A stretch of 7,493 nucleotides of DNA from Clostridiales bacterium DTU092 (GTDB lineage: Bacteria; Bacillota; Clostridia; Caldicoprobacterales; Caldicoprobacteraceae), in NCBI GenBank assembly GCA_001513505.1, contig LFTM01000113.1, positions 1-7,493 on the forward strand, in the 5' to 3' direction. Shown here one piece after another: positions 1 to 6,906 of this stretch. The position numbers and the translations under genes are program-made. Under the pieces are notes generated by a model that saw nothing but the letters and a program-made list of their open reading frames with translations, did no database searches and was not told where the DNA came from. Numbering within the stretch: the stretch's first letter is position 1; each line of letters opens with the position of its first letter.

Positions 1-1005
1 GGCATCATTCCCTGCGAACTAATCGATCGTAATGGCGACACCCTTAAGGAGGTTGTGCTCAGGTATACCCGAGAATGGGGGCTGGGGGATCGTTTCCGTA
101 CCTGGCTGGAAAACAGCAATTATTTTTTGAATACTCTGGTGGATCGCATAGTTCCCGGTTATCCAAAGGAGGATGCTCAGCATATCTCTGCTCAGCTGGG
201 ATACCATGATAAGCTTCTTGATACCGGTGAGATATTTCATCTGTGGGTTATTGAAGGTGACAGGAGTTTCGCTGAGGAGCTGCCCTTTGACAAAGCCGGG
301 CTAAACGTTGTATGGACCGATGATATGCAGCCCTACAGAACAAGGAAGGTAAGGATCCTCAACGGTACCCATACCATGATGGTATCCGGAGCATATCTTT
401 CCGGTTTGGATACCGTAGGAGAGTCTGTGGAGGACCCCGTAATAGGGACCTTTATAAACCGGGGGCTTTTTGATGAGATTGTTCCTACTTTGGATCTGCC
501 CCGGCAGGAAAAAGAAGGGTTTGCTGCGGACACTTTGGAGAGATTTAAAAATCCGTTTATTAGGCACTATCTATTAAGCGTTGCTTTAAATTCGGTATCA
601 AAATGGAAGGTCAGGGTGCTTCCGTCTCTGCTGGAATATCTGTCATACAGGAATGAGCTTCCCAAAGTGCTTACCTTTTCCCTGGCAGCTCTCATTGCAT
701 TCTACCGCGGAACAAACTTTAGAGGTGAAACCCTTTTAGGAACAAGAGACGGGGAAACATATAAGATACAGGATGATATGGAGAATTTGAAGTTTTTTGC
801 CGATGAATGGAAGAGATTTGAGAACCACGGTGACGTAAATGAATTGTGCGGAAAGGTTCTGGGAAATAAGGCTTTCTGGGAACGGGATTTAAACCATATA
901 GCTGGTCTCAAGGATGCTGTGGCAGGATATCTGGATGATATCCTGAAACTTGGCATGAAGGCTGCTGTCAGCAAGCTTATACATAATGGTTATAAAAATA
1001 TTTAA
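1..1005 (+). CDS. uxaB: Tagaturonate reductase (altronate oxidoreductase), 5' partial
   Basis: NADH-dependent cytoplasmic enzyme that reduces D-tagaturonate to D-altronate, step 2 of galacturonate breakdown. The frame is open from the first base, so the gene starts outside the window; the GTG at 55 is internal. About 334 residues are visible, whereas family members have roughly 480, so most of the N-terminal Rossmann (NAD-binding) domain is missing. The visible part begins with the conserved stretch GIIPCELIDRNGDTLK, then an ENSNYFLNTLVDRIVPG block. The mannitol dehydrogenase-family catalytic signature K-x4-N-x2-H is present as KVRILNGTH (K at 346-348, N at 361-363, H at 370-372). The rest is the helical C-terminal substrate domain. 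The stop is followed 23 bases later by uxaA, which points to one operon. The main alternative, fructuronate reductase (UxuB), is less likely given the PCELIDRNG block and the neighbours uxaA and uxaC. Confidence 0.95.
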   Translation, partial: GIIPCELIDRNGDTLKEVVLRYTREWGLGDRFRTWLENSNYFLNTLVDRIVPGYPKEDAQHISAQLGYHDKLLDTGEIFHLWVIEGDRSFAEELPFDKAGLNVVWTDDMQPYRTRKVRILNGTHTMMVSGAYLSGLDTVGESVEDPVIGTFINRGLFDEIVPTLDLPRQEKEGFAADTLERFKNPFIRHYLLSVALNSVSKWKVRVLPSLLEYLSYRNELPKVLTFSLAALIAFYRGTNFRGETLLGTRDGETYKIQDDMENLKFFADEWKRFENHGDVNELCGKVLGNKAFWERDLNHIAGLKDAVAGYLDDILKLGMKAAVSKLIHNGYKNI

Positions 1006-1009
1006 TTGC

Positions 1010-1016
1010 GGGGAGG
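1010..1016 (+). promoter_or_regulatory. Ribosome binding site of uxaA with long spacing
   Basis: GGGGAGG is the only Shine-Dalgarno-like run in the 23-base gap after uxaB. It supports the GTG start at 1029, although the 12-base spacing is longer than the usual 6-9. No in-frame ATG lies between it and the GTG, and the resulting N-terminus (MNRIIRIHPKDTVAVAL) matches the family start. Confidence 0.7.
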
Positions 1017-1028
1017 AACAATATAGAA

Positions 1029-2519
1029 GTGAACAGAATAATAAGAATACATCCGAAGGATACCGTTGCCGTTGCATTGGATACGTTACTGCCCGGGGAT
1101 GTACTGCATTTGGAGCAGGAAATACGGGTACGGGAAACCGTCAAAAAAGGGCATAAGGTTGCACTAAAGCCGGTAAAAGCCGGAGATGAGATTATAAAAT
1201 ACGGGTATCCTATAGGACGTGCAAGCCGTGATATTGATGCCGGTACCTGGGTGCATATTCATAATCTTACGACCGGCCTGGAAGGTTTACTGGACTATGA
1301 GTATCAACCCTGTATTGGGGAACGGGAAGCAGTTGAGGCCGGCAGTGAAACCTTTGGCGGTTTTTTACGTGAGGACGGTCAGGTGGGAATTAGAAATGAA
1401 ATATGGATTGTAAATACTGTGGGATGCATCAATGGACTGGCTGAAATATTAGCACGAAGGGCCAATGAACTGTTTAAGGAGCGGAATATTGACGGTGTTC
1501 ATGCTTTCCCCCATCCATATGGTTGTTCTCAGCTGGGTGAAGATCACCGCAACACTCAAAGGATACTTAAAGGACTGGTTCACCATCCCAATGCCGGCGG
1601 GGTACTGGTACTGGGGTTAGGGTGTGAAAACAATAATATTGAGGAGTTTAAAAGGGTACTGGGCAGTTGCCATGACAACAGGGTTAGGTTTTTAAACTGT
1701 CAGGATGTCGATGACGAGATTGAGGAAGGGCTTGAACTTATTGAACAGTTGGTGGAGTATGCTGAAAGTTTTAAGCGGCAAACCGTACCGGTATCAAAGC
1801 TTAAGGTGGGGCTGAAATGCGGCGGTTCAGATGCTTTTTCAGGTATTACCGCTAACCCCCTCGTCGGAGCATTTTCCGATATGCTTATCCGACGGGGAGG
1901 CACCGCTGTTCTCACCGAAGTACCGGAGATGTTCGGAGCCGAGACGATTCTCATGAACCGGTGTGTATCCCGGGAGGTATTCGAAAAGAATGTGAAAATG
2001 ATAAATGGTTTTAAGAAATATTTCATGCGGTATAACCAGACTATCTACGAAAATCCTTCACCGGGAAACAAAGAAGGGGGTATTACCACACTGGAGGAGA
2101 AATCTCTCGGCTGTATACAGAAGGGGGGTACCGGTACCGTAGTCGATGTATTAGATTACGGTTCTCAGGCGGTAAAGCAGGGTTTAAACCTTTTGGGTGG
2201 GCCGGGAAATGATATGGTTGCTGTTACAGCCCTTGCTGCTTCAGGGGTGCAGCTGGTACTGTTTACTACGGGCAGAGGTACGCCTCTGGGAGGGCCGGTA
2301 CCAACGGTTAAGATTGCTTCCAATACTGAACTTGCGATACGAAAGAAAAACTGGATTGATTTTAATGCTGGGACCATGCTGGAAGGCAAAGATTTAAACG
2401 TGATAAAGCAGGAACTGTTTGAATATGTTTTAGATGTGGCATCGGGCAACAGCAGGACACAAAATGAGCTTAATGGTTACCGTGAGATCGCTATTTTTAA
2501 GGATGGCGTGACTTTATAG
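1029..2519 (+). CDS. uxaA: Altronate dehydratase
   Basis: Dehydrates D-altronate to 2-keto-3-deoxy-D-gluconate (KDG), step 3 of galacturonate breakdown; characterised family members are metal-dependent cytoplasmic enzymes. The 496 residues agree with the usual length of about 495. An N-terminal SAF domain covers roughly residues 1-90 (IRIHPKDTVAVAL, GHKVAL, IIKYGYPIG, VHIHN). The D-galactarate dehydratase/altronate hydrolase catalytic region follows, with HPYGCSQ (162-168), GLGCENN (196-202), GLKCGGSDAFSG (261-272), GGPGND (390-395) and FTTGRGTPLGGP (412-423). The conserved cysteines within these motifs are all present. GTG start. It lies between uxaB and uxaC and is probably co-transcribed with them. 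Galactarate dehydratase (GarD) belongs to the same superfamily, but the length, the fused SAF domain and the uxaB/uxaC context favour altronate as substrate. No frameshift or missing motif seen. Confidence 0.96.
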   Translation: MNRIIRIHPKDTVAVALDTLLPGDVLHLEQEIRVRETVKKGHKVALKPVKAGDEIIKYGYPIGRASRDIDAGTWVHIHNLTTGLEGLLDYEYQPCIGEREAVEAGSETFGGFLREDGQVGIRNEIWIVNTVGCINGLAEILARRANELFKERNIDGVHAFPHPYGCSQLGEDHRNTQRILKGLVHHPNAGGVLVLGLGCENNNIEEFKRVLGSCHDNRVRFLNCQDVDDEIEEGLELIEQLVEYAESFKRQTVPVSKLKVGLKCGGSDAFSGITANPLVGAFSDMLIRRGGTAVLTEVPEMFGAETILMNRCVSREVFEKNVKMINGFKKYFMRYNQTIYENPSPGNKEGGITTLEEKSLGCIQKGGTGTVVDVLDYGSQAVKQGLNLLGGPGNDMVAVTALAASGVQLVLFTTGRGTPLGGPVPTVKIASNTELAIRKKNWIDFNAGTMLEGKDLNVIKQELFEYVLDVASGNSRTQNELNGYREIAIFKDGVTL

Positions 2520-2573
2520 TAAAGTTTTAACGGTATGTATAAATAAATTAAAAGTTAAAAGGAGTGATAATGA

Positions 2574-3824
2574 ATGAACATAGTGGGCGTAAAAAAGCTA
2601 AAAACCGTGGTGGATAAAGCGATAGCTGATGTGGAAATAACTGATGTACACACCCATCTCTATGCATCCTGTTTTGGGGATATGCTGTTGTGGGGTGTTG
2701 ATGAGCTGCTTACTTATCATTATCTGGTGGCAGAGGTGTTCAGATGGGTGGATATACCTTATCAGCAATTTTGGGAAATGTCCAAAAGGGAGCAGGCAGA
2801 TCTTATATGGAAAGTTTTGTTCCTGGAAAACAGCCCTTACAGCGAAGCCTGCCGGGGAGTACTGACGGTGCTTAACGGGTTAGGCCTTGATGTCGGGAGC
2901 CGGGATTTATCGGCATATCGTCGGTATTTTTCTGAAAAAACCATGGAAGAATACATGGACCAGGTGTTTGAACTGTCCCGGGTTAAGGAAGTAGTAATGA
3001 CCAACGATCCTTTTGATGACAACGAGAGAAAGGTATGGCTTGAATCATACAAGGCGGATCCCAGATTTATAGCGGCACTGCGTATTGACCCGCTTCTTAA
3101 TACGTGGGATCAGGTATGGATGAAACTGAAGGATTGGGGCTATCATGTGGAAGAAGATTTAAACGGGACGACACTGGAAGAGATAAGGCGCTTTTTGAGA
3201 GAATGGGCAGATCGTATGCAGGCGGTATATATGGCGGTATCCCTGCCTCCTACTTTTGCATTTCCTGAGAACTCCAGCAGGGCAGTGATTATAGAGGAGT
3301 GCGTGTTGCCGGTATGCCGTGAGTTCAATATACCCCTTGCAATGATGATAGGTGCGAAAAAGCGTGTTAATCCGGGGCTTGAGCTGGCAGGTGATTCCCT
3401 TGGTAAAAGCAGTATTGAAACCGTCGAGTATATGTGCGCCAACTATCCGTATAACAAGTTTATGGTTACCATGCTGTCCAGGGAAAACCAGCATGAATTG
3501 AGTGTAGTTGCACGTAAATTCAGAAACTTGATGATATTCGGCTGCTGGTGGTTCCTCAATAATCCCAGTTTAATTGACGAAATGACCCGCATGCGGTTTG
3601 AACTTCTGGGTGTCAGTGTTATCCCGCAGCATTCCGATGCAAGAGTCCTGGATCAGCTTATTTATAAATGGGCTCATTCAAGAAGGATTATAGCCGATGT
3701 ACTGTTTGATAAGTATAAGGATTTGTTGGAAATCGGATGGAAGCTTGAAGAAAACGAGATCCGCAGGGATATAGAGAAACTGTTCAGCCAGAACTTCTGG
3801 GATTTTGTGAAAAAGAAGCTATAA
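2574..3824 (+). CDS. uxaC: Uronate isomerase, compact Bh0493-type
   Basis: Amidohydrolase-superfamily enzyme that isomerises D-galacturonate to D-tagaturonate and D-glucuronate to D-fructuronate, the entry step of the pathway. At 416 residues it is shorter than the classical E. coli-type UxaC (about 470). From memory it closely resembles Bacillus halodurans Bh0493 along its whole length, in blocks such as DELLTYHYLVAEV (43-55), MSKREQADLIW (69-79), VVMTNDPFDDNER (140-152), MAVSLPPTF (220-228), VTMLSRENQHEL (298-309) and IFGCWWF (321-327). The HxH metal ligands are H26 and H28 and the conserved aspartate is D355 in PQHSDARVL, with R357 beside it. These are the same residue numbers I recall for Bh0493, which implies almost no net gaps. 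SD AAAAGGAG (2557-2564) lies 9 bases before the ATG at 2574; the ATG at 2570 is out of frame. It follows uxaA by 54 bases and is probably the last gene of the uxaBAC transcript. No clear terminator follows it. Confidence 0.94.
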   Translation: MNIVGVKKLKTVVDKAIADVEITDVHTHLYASCFGDMLLWGVDELLTYHYLVAEVFRWVDIPYQQFWEMSKREQADLIWKVLFLENSPYSEACRGVLTVLNGLGLDVGSRDLSAYRRYFSEKTMEEYMDQVFELSRVKEVVMTNDPFDDNERKVWLESYKADPRFIAALRIDPLLNTWDQVWMKLKDWGYHVEEDLNGTTLEEIRRFLREWADRMQAVYMAVSLPPTFAFPENSSRAVIIEECVLPVCREFNIPLAMMIGAKKRVNPGLELAGDSLGKSSIETVEYMCANYPYNKFMVTMLSRENQHELSVVARKFRNLMIFGCWWFLNNPSLIDEMTRMRFELLGVSVIPQHSDARVLDQLIYKWAHSRRIIADVLFDKYKDLLEIGWKLEENEIRRDIEKLFSQNFWDFVKKKL

Positions 3825-3908
3825 ACCGATTACATTTTTGCAGATTCCTTTTTAAACGGGCTGCTTATAAAATGATACAAAATGAAGACAACACTGGCAG
3901 AATTGGTA

Positions 3909-3937
3909 TTGAACAGGTGTAGAAGATATAGTATAAT
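3909..3937 (+). promoter_or_regulatory. Sigma-A-type promoter of the IclR-family regulator gene
   Basis: TTGAAC (3909-3914) and a perfect TATAAT (3932-3937) are separated by 17 bases, close to the vegetative consensus. Transcription would start near 3943-3945, about 40 bases before the ATG at 3984 and inside the palindromic element next to it. The promoter makes it likely that the regulator is transcribed independently of uxaBAC; whether it also drives the downstream eda-kdgK pair cannot be seen. Confidence 0.8.
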
Positions 3938-3940
3938 ATA

Positions 3941-3970
3941 ATATGGAAACGCGGTTTCATATAGTGAAAC
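3941..3970 (+). promoter_or_regulatory. Putative operator for the IclR-family regulator (three alternating half-sites)
   Basis: A 22-base imperfect palindrome at 3941-3962, centred between 3951 and 3952, matches its reverse complement at 18 of 22 positions. Within it GAAAC (3946-3950) faces GTTTC (3954-3958). A second palindrome shares that arm: GTTTCA (3954-3959) and TGAAAC (3965-3970), perfect 6-base arms around 5 bases. The TGGAAA...TTTC pattern resembles the E. coli IclR operator (TGGAAAT-N-ATTTCCA, known family knowledge) and the GAAA/TTTC pattern of KdgR sites. It overlaps the inferred start point and leads up to the ribosome binding site, so bound protein would block the promoter. Autoregulation is an inference. 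Confidence 0.65.
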
Positions 3971-3983
3971 AAAAGGAGGCCTT

Positions 3984-4775
3984 ATGAGGGACAGTGTACA
4001 ATCAATAGATAGAGCCTTTGATATTCTGGAAGCTCTGGCCACTCAAAAGGACGGTTTGGGCGTGACCGAAATTGCACGTCGTATTGGTCTTCACAAGAGT
4101 ACAGTTCATAGGTTGCTGACGTCCATGGCTTCCCGGGGATACATTGAAAAAAATGAAGCAACCAGCAGTTATCGCCTTGGGTTGAAGCTGGTTGAGCTGT
4201 GTAGCCTGTATCTGAACAGCCTTGAACTTAAGACGGAGGCTCAGCCTTATTTAAGGAGGCTTGCGGCTTTGACAACGCAGCCGGTTCATCTGGCTATTGC
4301 TGACGATGGGGAAGCTGTTTATATTGATAAGATCGAGAGCTTTAACACCATCCGCATGTATTCTGCTATCGGGAAGAGAGTACCGCTATACTGCACAGCT
4401 GTGGGAAAGGTCCTTCTTATGGATAAGGAAGATTGGGAAATTGAAGAACTTTTTAAGGATAAAGAGTTTATTCCTCATACAAGCAACACGCTTCTGACGA
4501 CTGACAAGTTAATAGCCGAGATCCACCAGGTACGGGAAAAAGGCTGGGCGGTGGACAATGAAGAACACGAAGAAGGTATACGCTGTATAGCCGCACCCGT
4601 ATATGATTACAGAAATAAAATAATTGCGGGAGTCAGTACATCGGGTTTAAAGACTATAATTACACCTGAACGGGATAAAGAGATTGCGGGATATGTTGTG
4701 GACACTGCCCTAAACATTTCAAGAAGAATGGGATATAACCAGGAGAATAAGTTTGCGGACAGGGACTTGCCGTAA
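3984..4775 (+). CDS. IclR-family transcriptional regulator, KdgR-like
   Basis: DNA-binding regulator of 263 residues, typical of the IclR family. The N-terminal winged helix-turn-helix spans about residues 6-65: SVQSIDRAFDILEAL, then GVTEIARRIGLHKSTVHRLL (26-45, containing the HTH), then RGYIEKN and SYRLGLKL (wing and linker). The C-terminal effector domain (about 80-250) carries the hallmark segments GKRVPLYCTAVGK (130-142) and DNEEHEEGIRCIAAPV (191-206). The ATG at 3984 has a good SD (AAAGGAGG, 3972-3979). It lies between genes for the upper and lower halves of galacturonate breakdown, so it probably controls them, with KDG or a related intermediate as ligand, as for KdgR; ligand and target genes are inference. 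A palindrome over its own promoter suggests autoregulation. I leave the symbol empty because IclR regulators cannot be named safely from sequence alone. Confidence 0.93.
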   Translation: MRDSVQSIDRAFDILEALATQKDGLGVTEIARRIGLHKSTVHRLLTSMASRGYIEKNEATSSYRLGLKLVELCSLYLNSLELKTEAQPYLRRLAALTTQPVHLAIADDGEAVYIDKIESFNTIRMYSAIGKRVPLYCTAVGKVLLMDKEDWEIEELFKDKEFIPHTSNTLLTTDKLIAEIHQVREKGWAVDNEEHEEGIRCIAAPVYDYRNKIIAGVSTSGLKTIITPERDKEIAGYVVDTALNISRRMGYNQENKFADRDLP

Positions 4776-4786
4776 CGGTTAACTCA

Positions 4787-4812
4787 AATAAACAATTGGT
4801 ATTATGTTTATT
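4787..4812 (+). repeat. AT-rich inverted repeat after the regulator gene
   Basis: AATAAACA (4787-4794) and TGTTTATT (4805-4812) are perfect 8-base inverted arms around a 10-base loop, 11 bases after the regulator stop codon. No T-run follows, so it is a poor terminator candidate; it could be a weak RNA hairpin or a protein-binding site upstream of eda. Such an AT-only element may also arise by chance. Confidence 0.4.
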
Positions 4813-4874
4813 AAGGACAATGCATAAACTATTCTGTGAAAGTTGAGGGGATATACCCTTAATGTCTCACAGGC

Positions 4875-4886
4875 TGAAAAGTTTCA
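4875..4886 (+). promoter_or_regulatory. TGAAA/TTTCA palindrome upstream of eda, possible operator
   Basis: TGAAA (4875-4879) and TTTCA (4882-4886) form a 12-base palindrome 77 bases before the eda start. The half-site is like those at the regulator promoter (TGAAAC, GTTTCA), but the spacing between arms differs. That makes it a possible second site for the same regulator, with weak support. No convincing sigma-A promoter was found in the gap 4776-4962, so eda may be read from the regulator promoter. Confidence 0.3.
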
Positions 4887-4962
4887 AATGTAATGCTGGC
4901 ATCTGTGCTTTATCGCAAAGTATACACTATACACAATATAAAATAGAAGGGAGCTGTAGAGC

Positions 4963-5610
4963 ATGGATAAGGAAAAGATATTATCCAGGATTGTTGAGGG
5001 AGGCCTGGTGGCGGTTGTCAGGGCCGAGTCCAGCGAACAGGCCTTGAAAATTGCCGATGCCTGTCTAAAGGGGGGTGTAGCGGCAATTGAAATTACCTTT
5101 ACCGTTCCCGGCGCTGCTGATGTTATAAAAGATTTAGCCAAAACTTACTCAGACGGCGAAATCCTGCTGGGAGCAGGTACGGTAATGGACGCTGAAACGG
5201 CCAGAACAGCTATTTTAGCCGGAGCTCAGTATGTGGTCAGCCCCTACTTAAACCTTGAAACCGTTGAATTGTGTAACCGGTACAGAGTACCATGCATGCC
5301 AGGAGCCATGACCATTAAAGAAGTAGTGGAAGCCATGCAGGCTGGAGCGGATATCATCAAAATCTTCCCTGGAGAGCTGTTTGGACCTCAGATTATCAAA
5401 TCAATCCGCGGGCCAATTCCCTATGCTAAGTTAATGCCCACAGGAGGAGTAAGCCTGGACAATGTCGGCGAATGGATTAAAGCTGGTGCAGTAGCTGTGG
5501 GAGCAGGCAGTTCATTGACAAAGGGAGCCAAGACGGGAGATTACGAAGCTATAACAAAGACTGCTCAAGAGTTTATTGCAAGAATCAAGGCTGCCCGGGA
5601 AGGCAAATAA
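4963..5610 (+). CDS. eda: 2-keto-3-deoxy-6-phosphogluconate (KDPG) aldolase
   Basis: Class I aldolase that splits KDPG into pyruvate and glyceraldehyde-3-phosphate, the last step of uronate breakdown; many members also cleave 4-hydroxy-2-oxoglutarate. The 215 residues match the family length. The Schiff-base lysine is K133 in ADIIKIFPGE, with the same number as in E. coli Eda. The proton-transfer glutamate is E43 in AAIEITFTVPGA, and R20 lies in VAVVR. The barrel motifs GAGTVMD (70-76), SPYLN (93-97), PGAMT (113-117) and MPTGGVSLDN (158-167, phosphate binding) are all present. ATG start with SD AAGGGAG (4947-4953), 9 bases upstream. kdgK follows after 59 bases and the two are probably co-transcribed. 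A 6-phosphogalactonate-specific aldolase (DgoA) is possible but less likely, given the uxa genes and kdgK around it. The gene is also called kdgA in Firmicutes. Confidence 0.95.
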   Translation: MDKEKILSRIVEGGLVAVVRAESSEQALKIADACLKGGVAAIEITFTVPGAADVIKDLAKTYSDGEILLGAGTVMDAETARTAILAGAQYVVSPYLNLETVELCNRYRVPCMPGAMTIKEVVEAMQAGADIIKIFPGELFGPQIIKSIRGPIPYAKLMPTGGVSLDNVGEWIKAGAVAVGAGSSLTKGAKTGDYEAITKTAQEFIARIKAAREGK

Positions 5611-5669
5611 CTCATTTTAGCTGTAAATAAGATTTTCATGAATAGAATTTTATATAGGAGGTTTTACGT

Positions 5670-6695
5670 ATGTCAAAGAGAGTGGTAACCTTTGGTGAGA
5701 TTATGTTAAGATTAGCCCCTCCCGGCTATCTAAGATTTACTCAGGCCAGCAGCTTCGACGTGGTATACGGCGGCGGTGAGGCAAACGTAGCGGTATCCCT
5801 TGCAAACTACGGTATAGATGCTGCCTATGTAACCAAGCTGCCCAAAAACCCCATAGGTGACGCAGCAATTAACGAGCTTCGCCGTTATGGCGTTGACACC
5901 AGATACATAGCCAGAGGCGGCGACAGGATCGGTATCTATTTTATGGAGAAAGGAGCTTCTGTAAGACCCTCCAAGGTTGTATATGATCGGGCCCATTCAG
6001 CTATAGCCGAGGCAAAAGTAGGCGATATTGACTGGAGAGGCGCTTTTGAAGGAGCTCAATGGTTCCACTTTACAGGAATTACTCCCGCATTAGGAGACAA
6101 TGTAGCCGAGTTGTGTGAAGAGGCTTGCAAAATTGCAAAAGAAATGGGACTTACTGTGAGCTGTGACCTGAACTTCCGTAAAAAACTGTGGACCTCCGAA
6201 AAGGCCGGTAAGGTAATGGGTAAACTTATGGAATACGTAGATGTCTTAATTGCCAACGAAGAGGACGCTGATAAGGTATTCGGCATCAAGGCGCCCGACA
6301 CCGACGTAACTGCCGGTGAACTAAACTTAGAGGGATATAAGTATGTAGCAAAGGAGCTGCATGACAGGTTTAACCTTAAGATTGCTGCTATAACACTGAG
6401 AGAAAGCATATCAGCTTCCGATAACAATTGGTCGGCTATGCTGTACGATGGAGAGGAATACCTGTTCTCAACAAAATATAAACTTCACATAGTTGACCGT
6501 GTAGGAGGCGGAGACTCCTTTGGAGCAGGTCTAATCTACTCCCTGATCAGCGGTAAGGATCACAGGTATGCCCTTGAGTTTGCTGTAGCAGCTTCTGCTC
6601 TCAAACACACAATTGAAGGGGACGCCAACCATGTATCCGTTGACGAGGTTGAGACTCTTATGAAGGGAGACGCCTCCGGCAGGGTACAGCGTTAA
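5670..6695 (+). CDS. kdgK: 2-keto-3-deoxygluconate kinase
   Basis: PfkB-family sugar kinase that phosphorylates KDG at C6 with ATP to give KDPG, linking UxaA to the Eda aldolase. The 341 residues are within the family range (about 310-345). The N-terminal substrate part has VVTFGEIMLRLAPPG (5-19) and the PfkB signature 1 region VYGGGEANVAVSLANYG (32-48). The central part has SCDLNFRKKLW (164-174) and NEEDADKVFG (196-205). The C-terminal signature DRVGGGDSFGAGLIYSL (276-292) holds the anion hole and the catalytic base D282. Perfect AGGAGG (5656-5661) lies 8 bases before the ATG. It pairs with eda upstream, and a probable terminator lies 163 bases after its stop. Within the PfkB family, fructokinase or ribokinase cannot be excluded by motif alone, but the RLAPPG start and the gene context point strongly to KDG. 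Confidence 0.95.
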   Translation: MSKRVVTFGEIMLRLAPPGYLRFTQASSFDVVYGGGEANVAVSLANYGIDAAYVTKLPKNPIGDAAINELRRYGVDTRYIARGGDRIGIYFMEKGASVRPSKVVYDRAHSAIAEAKVGDIDWRGAFEGAQWFHFTGITPALGDNVAELCEEACKIAKEMGLTVSCDLNFRKKLWTSEKAGKVMGKLMEYVDVLIANEEDADKVFGIKAPDTDVTAGELNLEGYKYVAKELHDRFNLKIAAITLRESISASDNNWSAMLYDGEEYLFSTKYKLHIVDRVGGGDSFGAGLIYSLISGKDHRYALEFAVAASALKHTIEGDANHVSVDEVETLMKGDASGRVQR

Positions 6696-6776
6696 TTCTA
6701 TAGCGTTATTAAAATCCTGTTAGCGGTTACAAGCTGTTGGATATGTAGTAATATAAGGTAGAAACTACGCAGCAAT

Positions 6777-6805
6777 ATATAAGCCAGTTAAAAAACAGCT
6801 TATAT
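6777..6805 (+). repeat. Stem-loop downstream of kdgK
   Basis: ATATAAGC (6777-6784) pairs perfectly with GCTTATAT (6798-6805). After a small internal bulge, GTT (6787-6789) pairs with AAC (6794-6796) around an AAAA loop. No T-run follows on either strand, so it is not an ordinary terminator. It may protect the 3' end of the kdgK transcript or be chance in AT-rich DNA. Confidence 0.5.
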
Positions 6806-6857
6806 CGAAAAATGTATATTATTTCGAAATTATGTGAAATTTGTTGTAAGATTTAAC

Positions 6858-6896
6858 AGGGGACCGATATATGAAAAAAATGGTCCCCTATTTATT
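6858..6896 (+). terminator. Probable Rho-independent terminator of the eda-kdgK transcript
   Basis: AGGGGACC (6858-6865) and GGTCCCCT (6882-6889) form a perfect, GC-rich 8-pair stem, followed directly by ATTTATT. The 16-base A-rich loop is longer than usual and the T-run is interrupted, so strength is uncertain. It lies between kdgK and the nrdJ promoter, as expected for a unit boundary. Confidence 0.72.
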
Positions 6897-6906
6897 TCAG
6901 GTATTT

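Noticed and set aside
3143..3494. Overlapping minus-strand open frames inside uxaC, and similar ones inside the other genes
   Set aside because: They are antisense to well-supported coding regions, show no recognisable motifs and lack ribosome binding sites.
3836..3876. Possible terminator after uxaC (GCAG and CTGC with T-rich stretches)
   Set aside because: Only about four pairs separated by some 18 bases, and no T-run after the second arm. Not enough to call a terminator.
3944..3959. Catabolite control (CcpA cre) site at TGGAAACGCGGTTTCA
   Set aside because: The arms are two bases further apart than in the 14-base cre consensus, so only one half fits. An IclR-type operator explains the symmetry better given the adjacent gene, although a role for a LacI-type protein is not fully excluded.
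4862..5047. Small + strand open frame of 61 codons spanning the start of eda
   Set aside because: Its second half overlaps eda in another frame, its residue make-up is not protein-like, and no good ribosome binding site precedes it. The eda start at 4963 is well supported.
5638..5688. Possible leader peptide of 16 codons (ATG at 5638) running through the kdgK ribosome binding site
   Set aside because: No Shine-Dalgarno lies before the ATG, and no pattern such as a regulatory codon run is visible. It is most likely chance in the gap.
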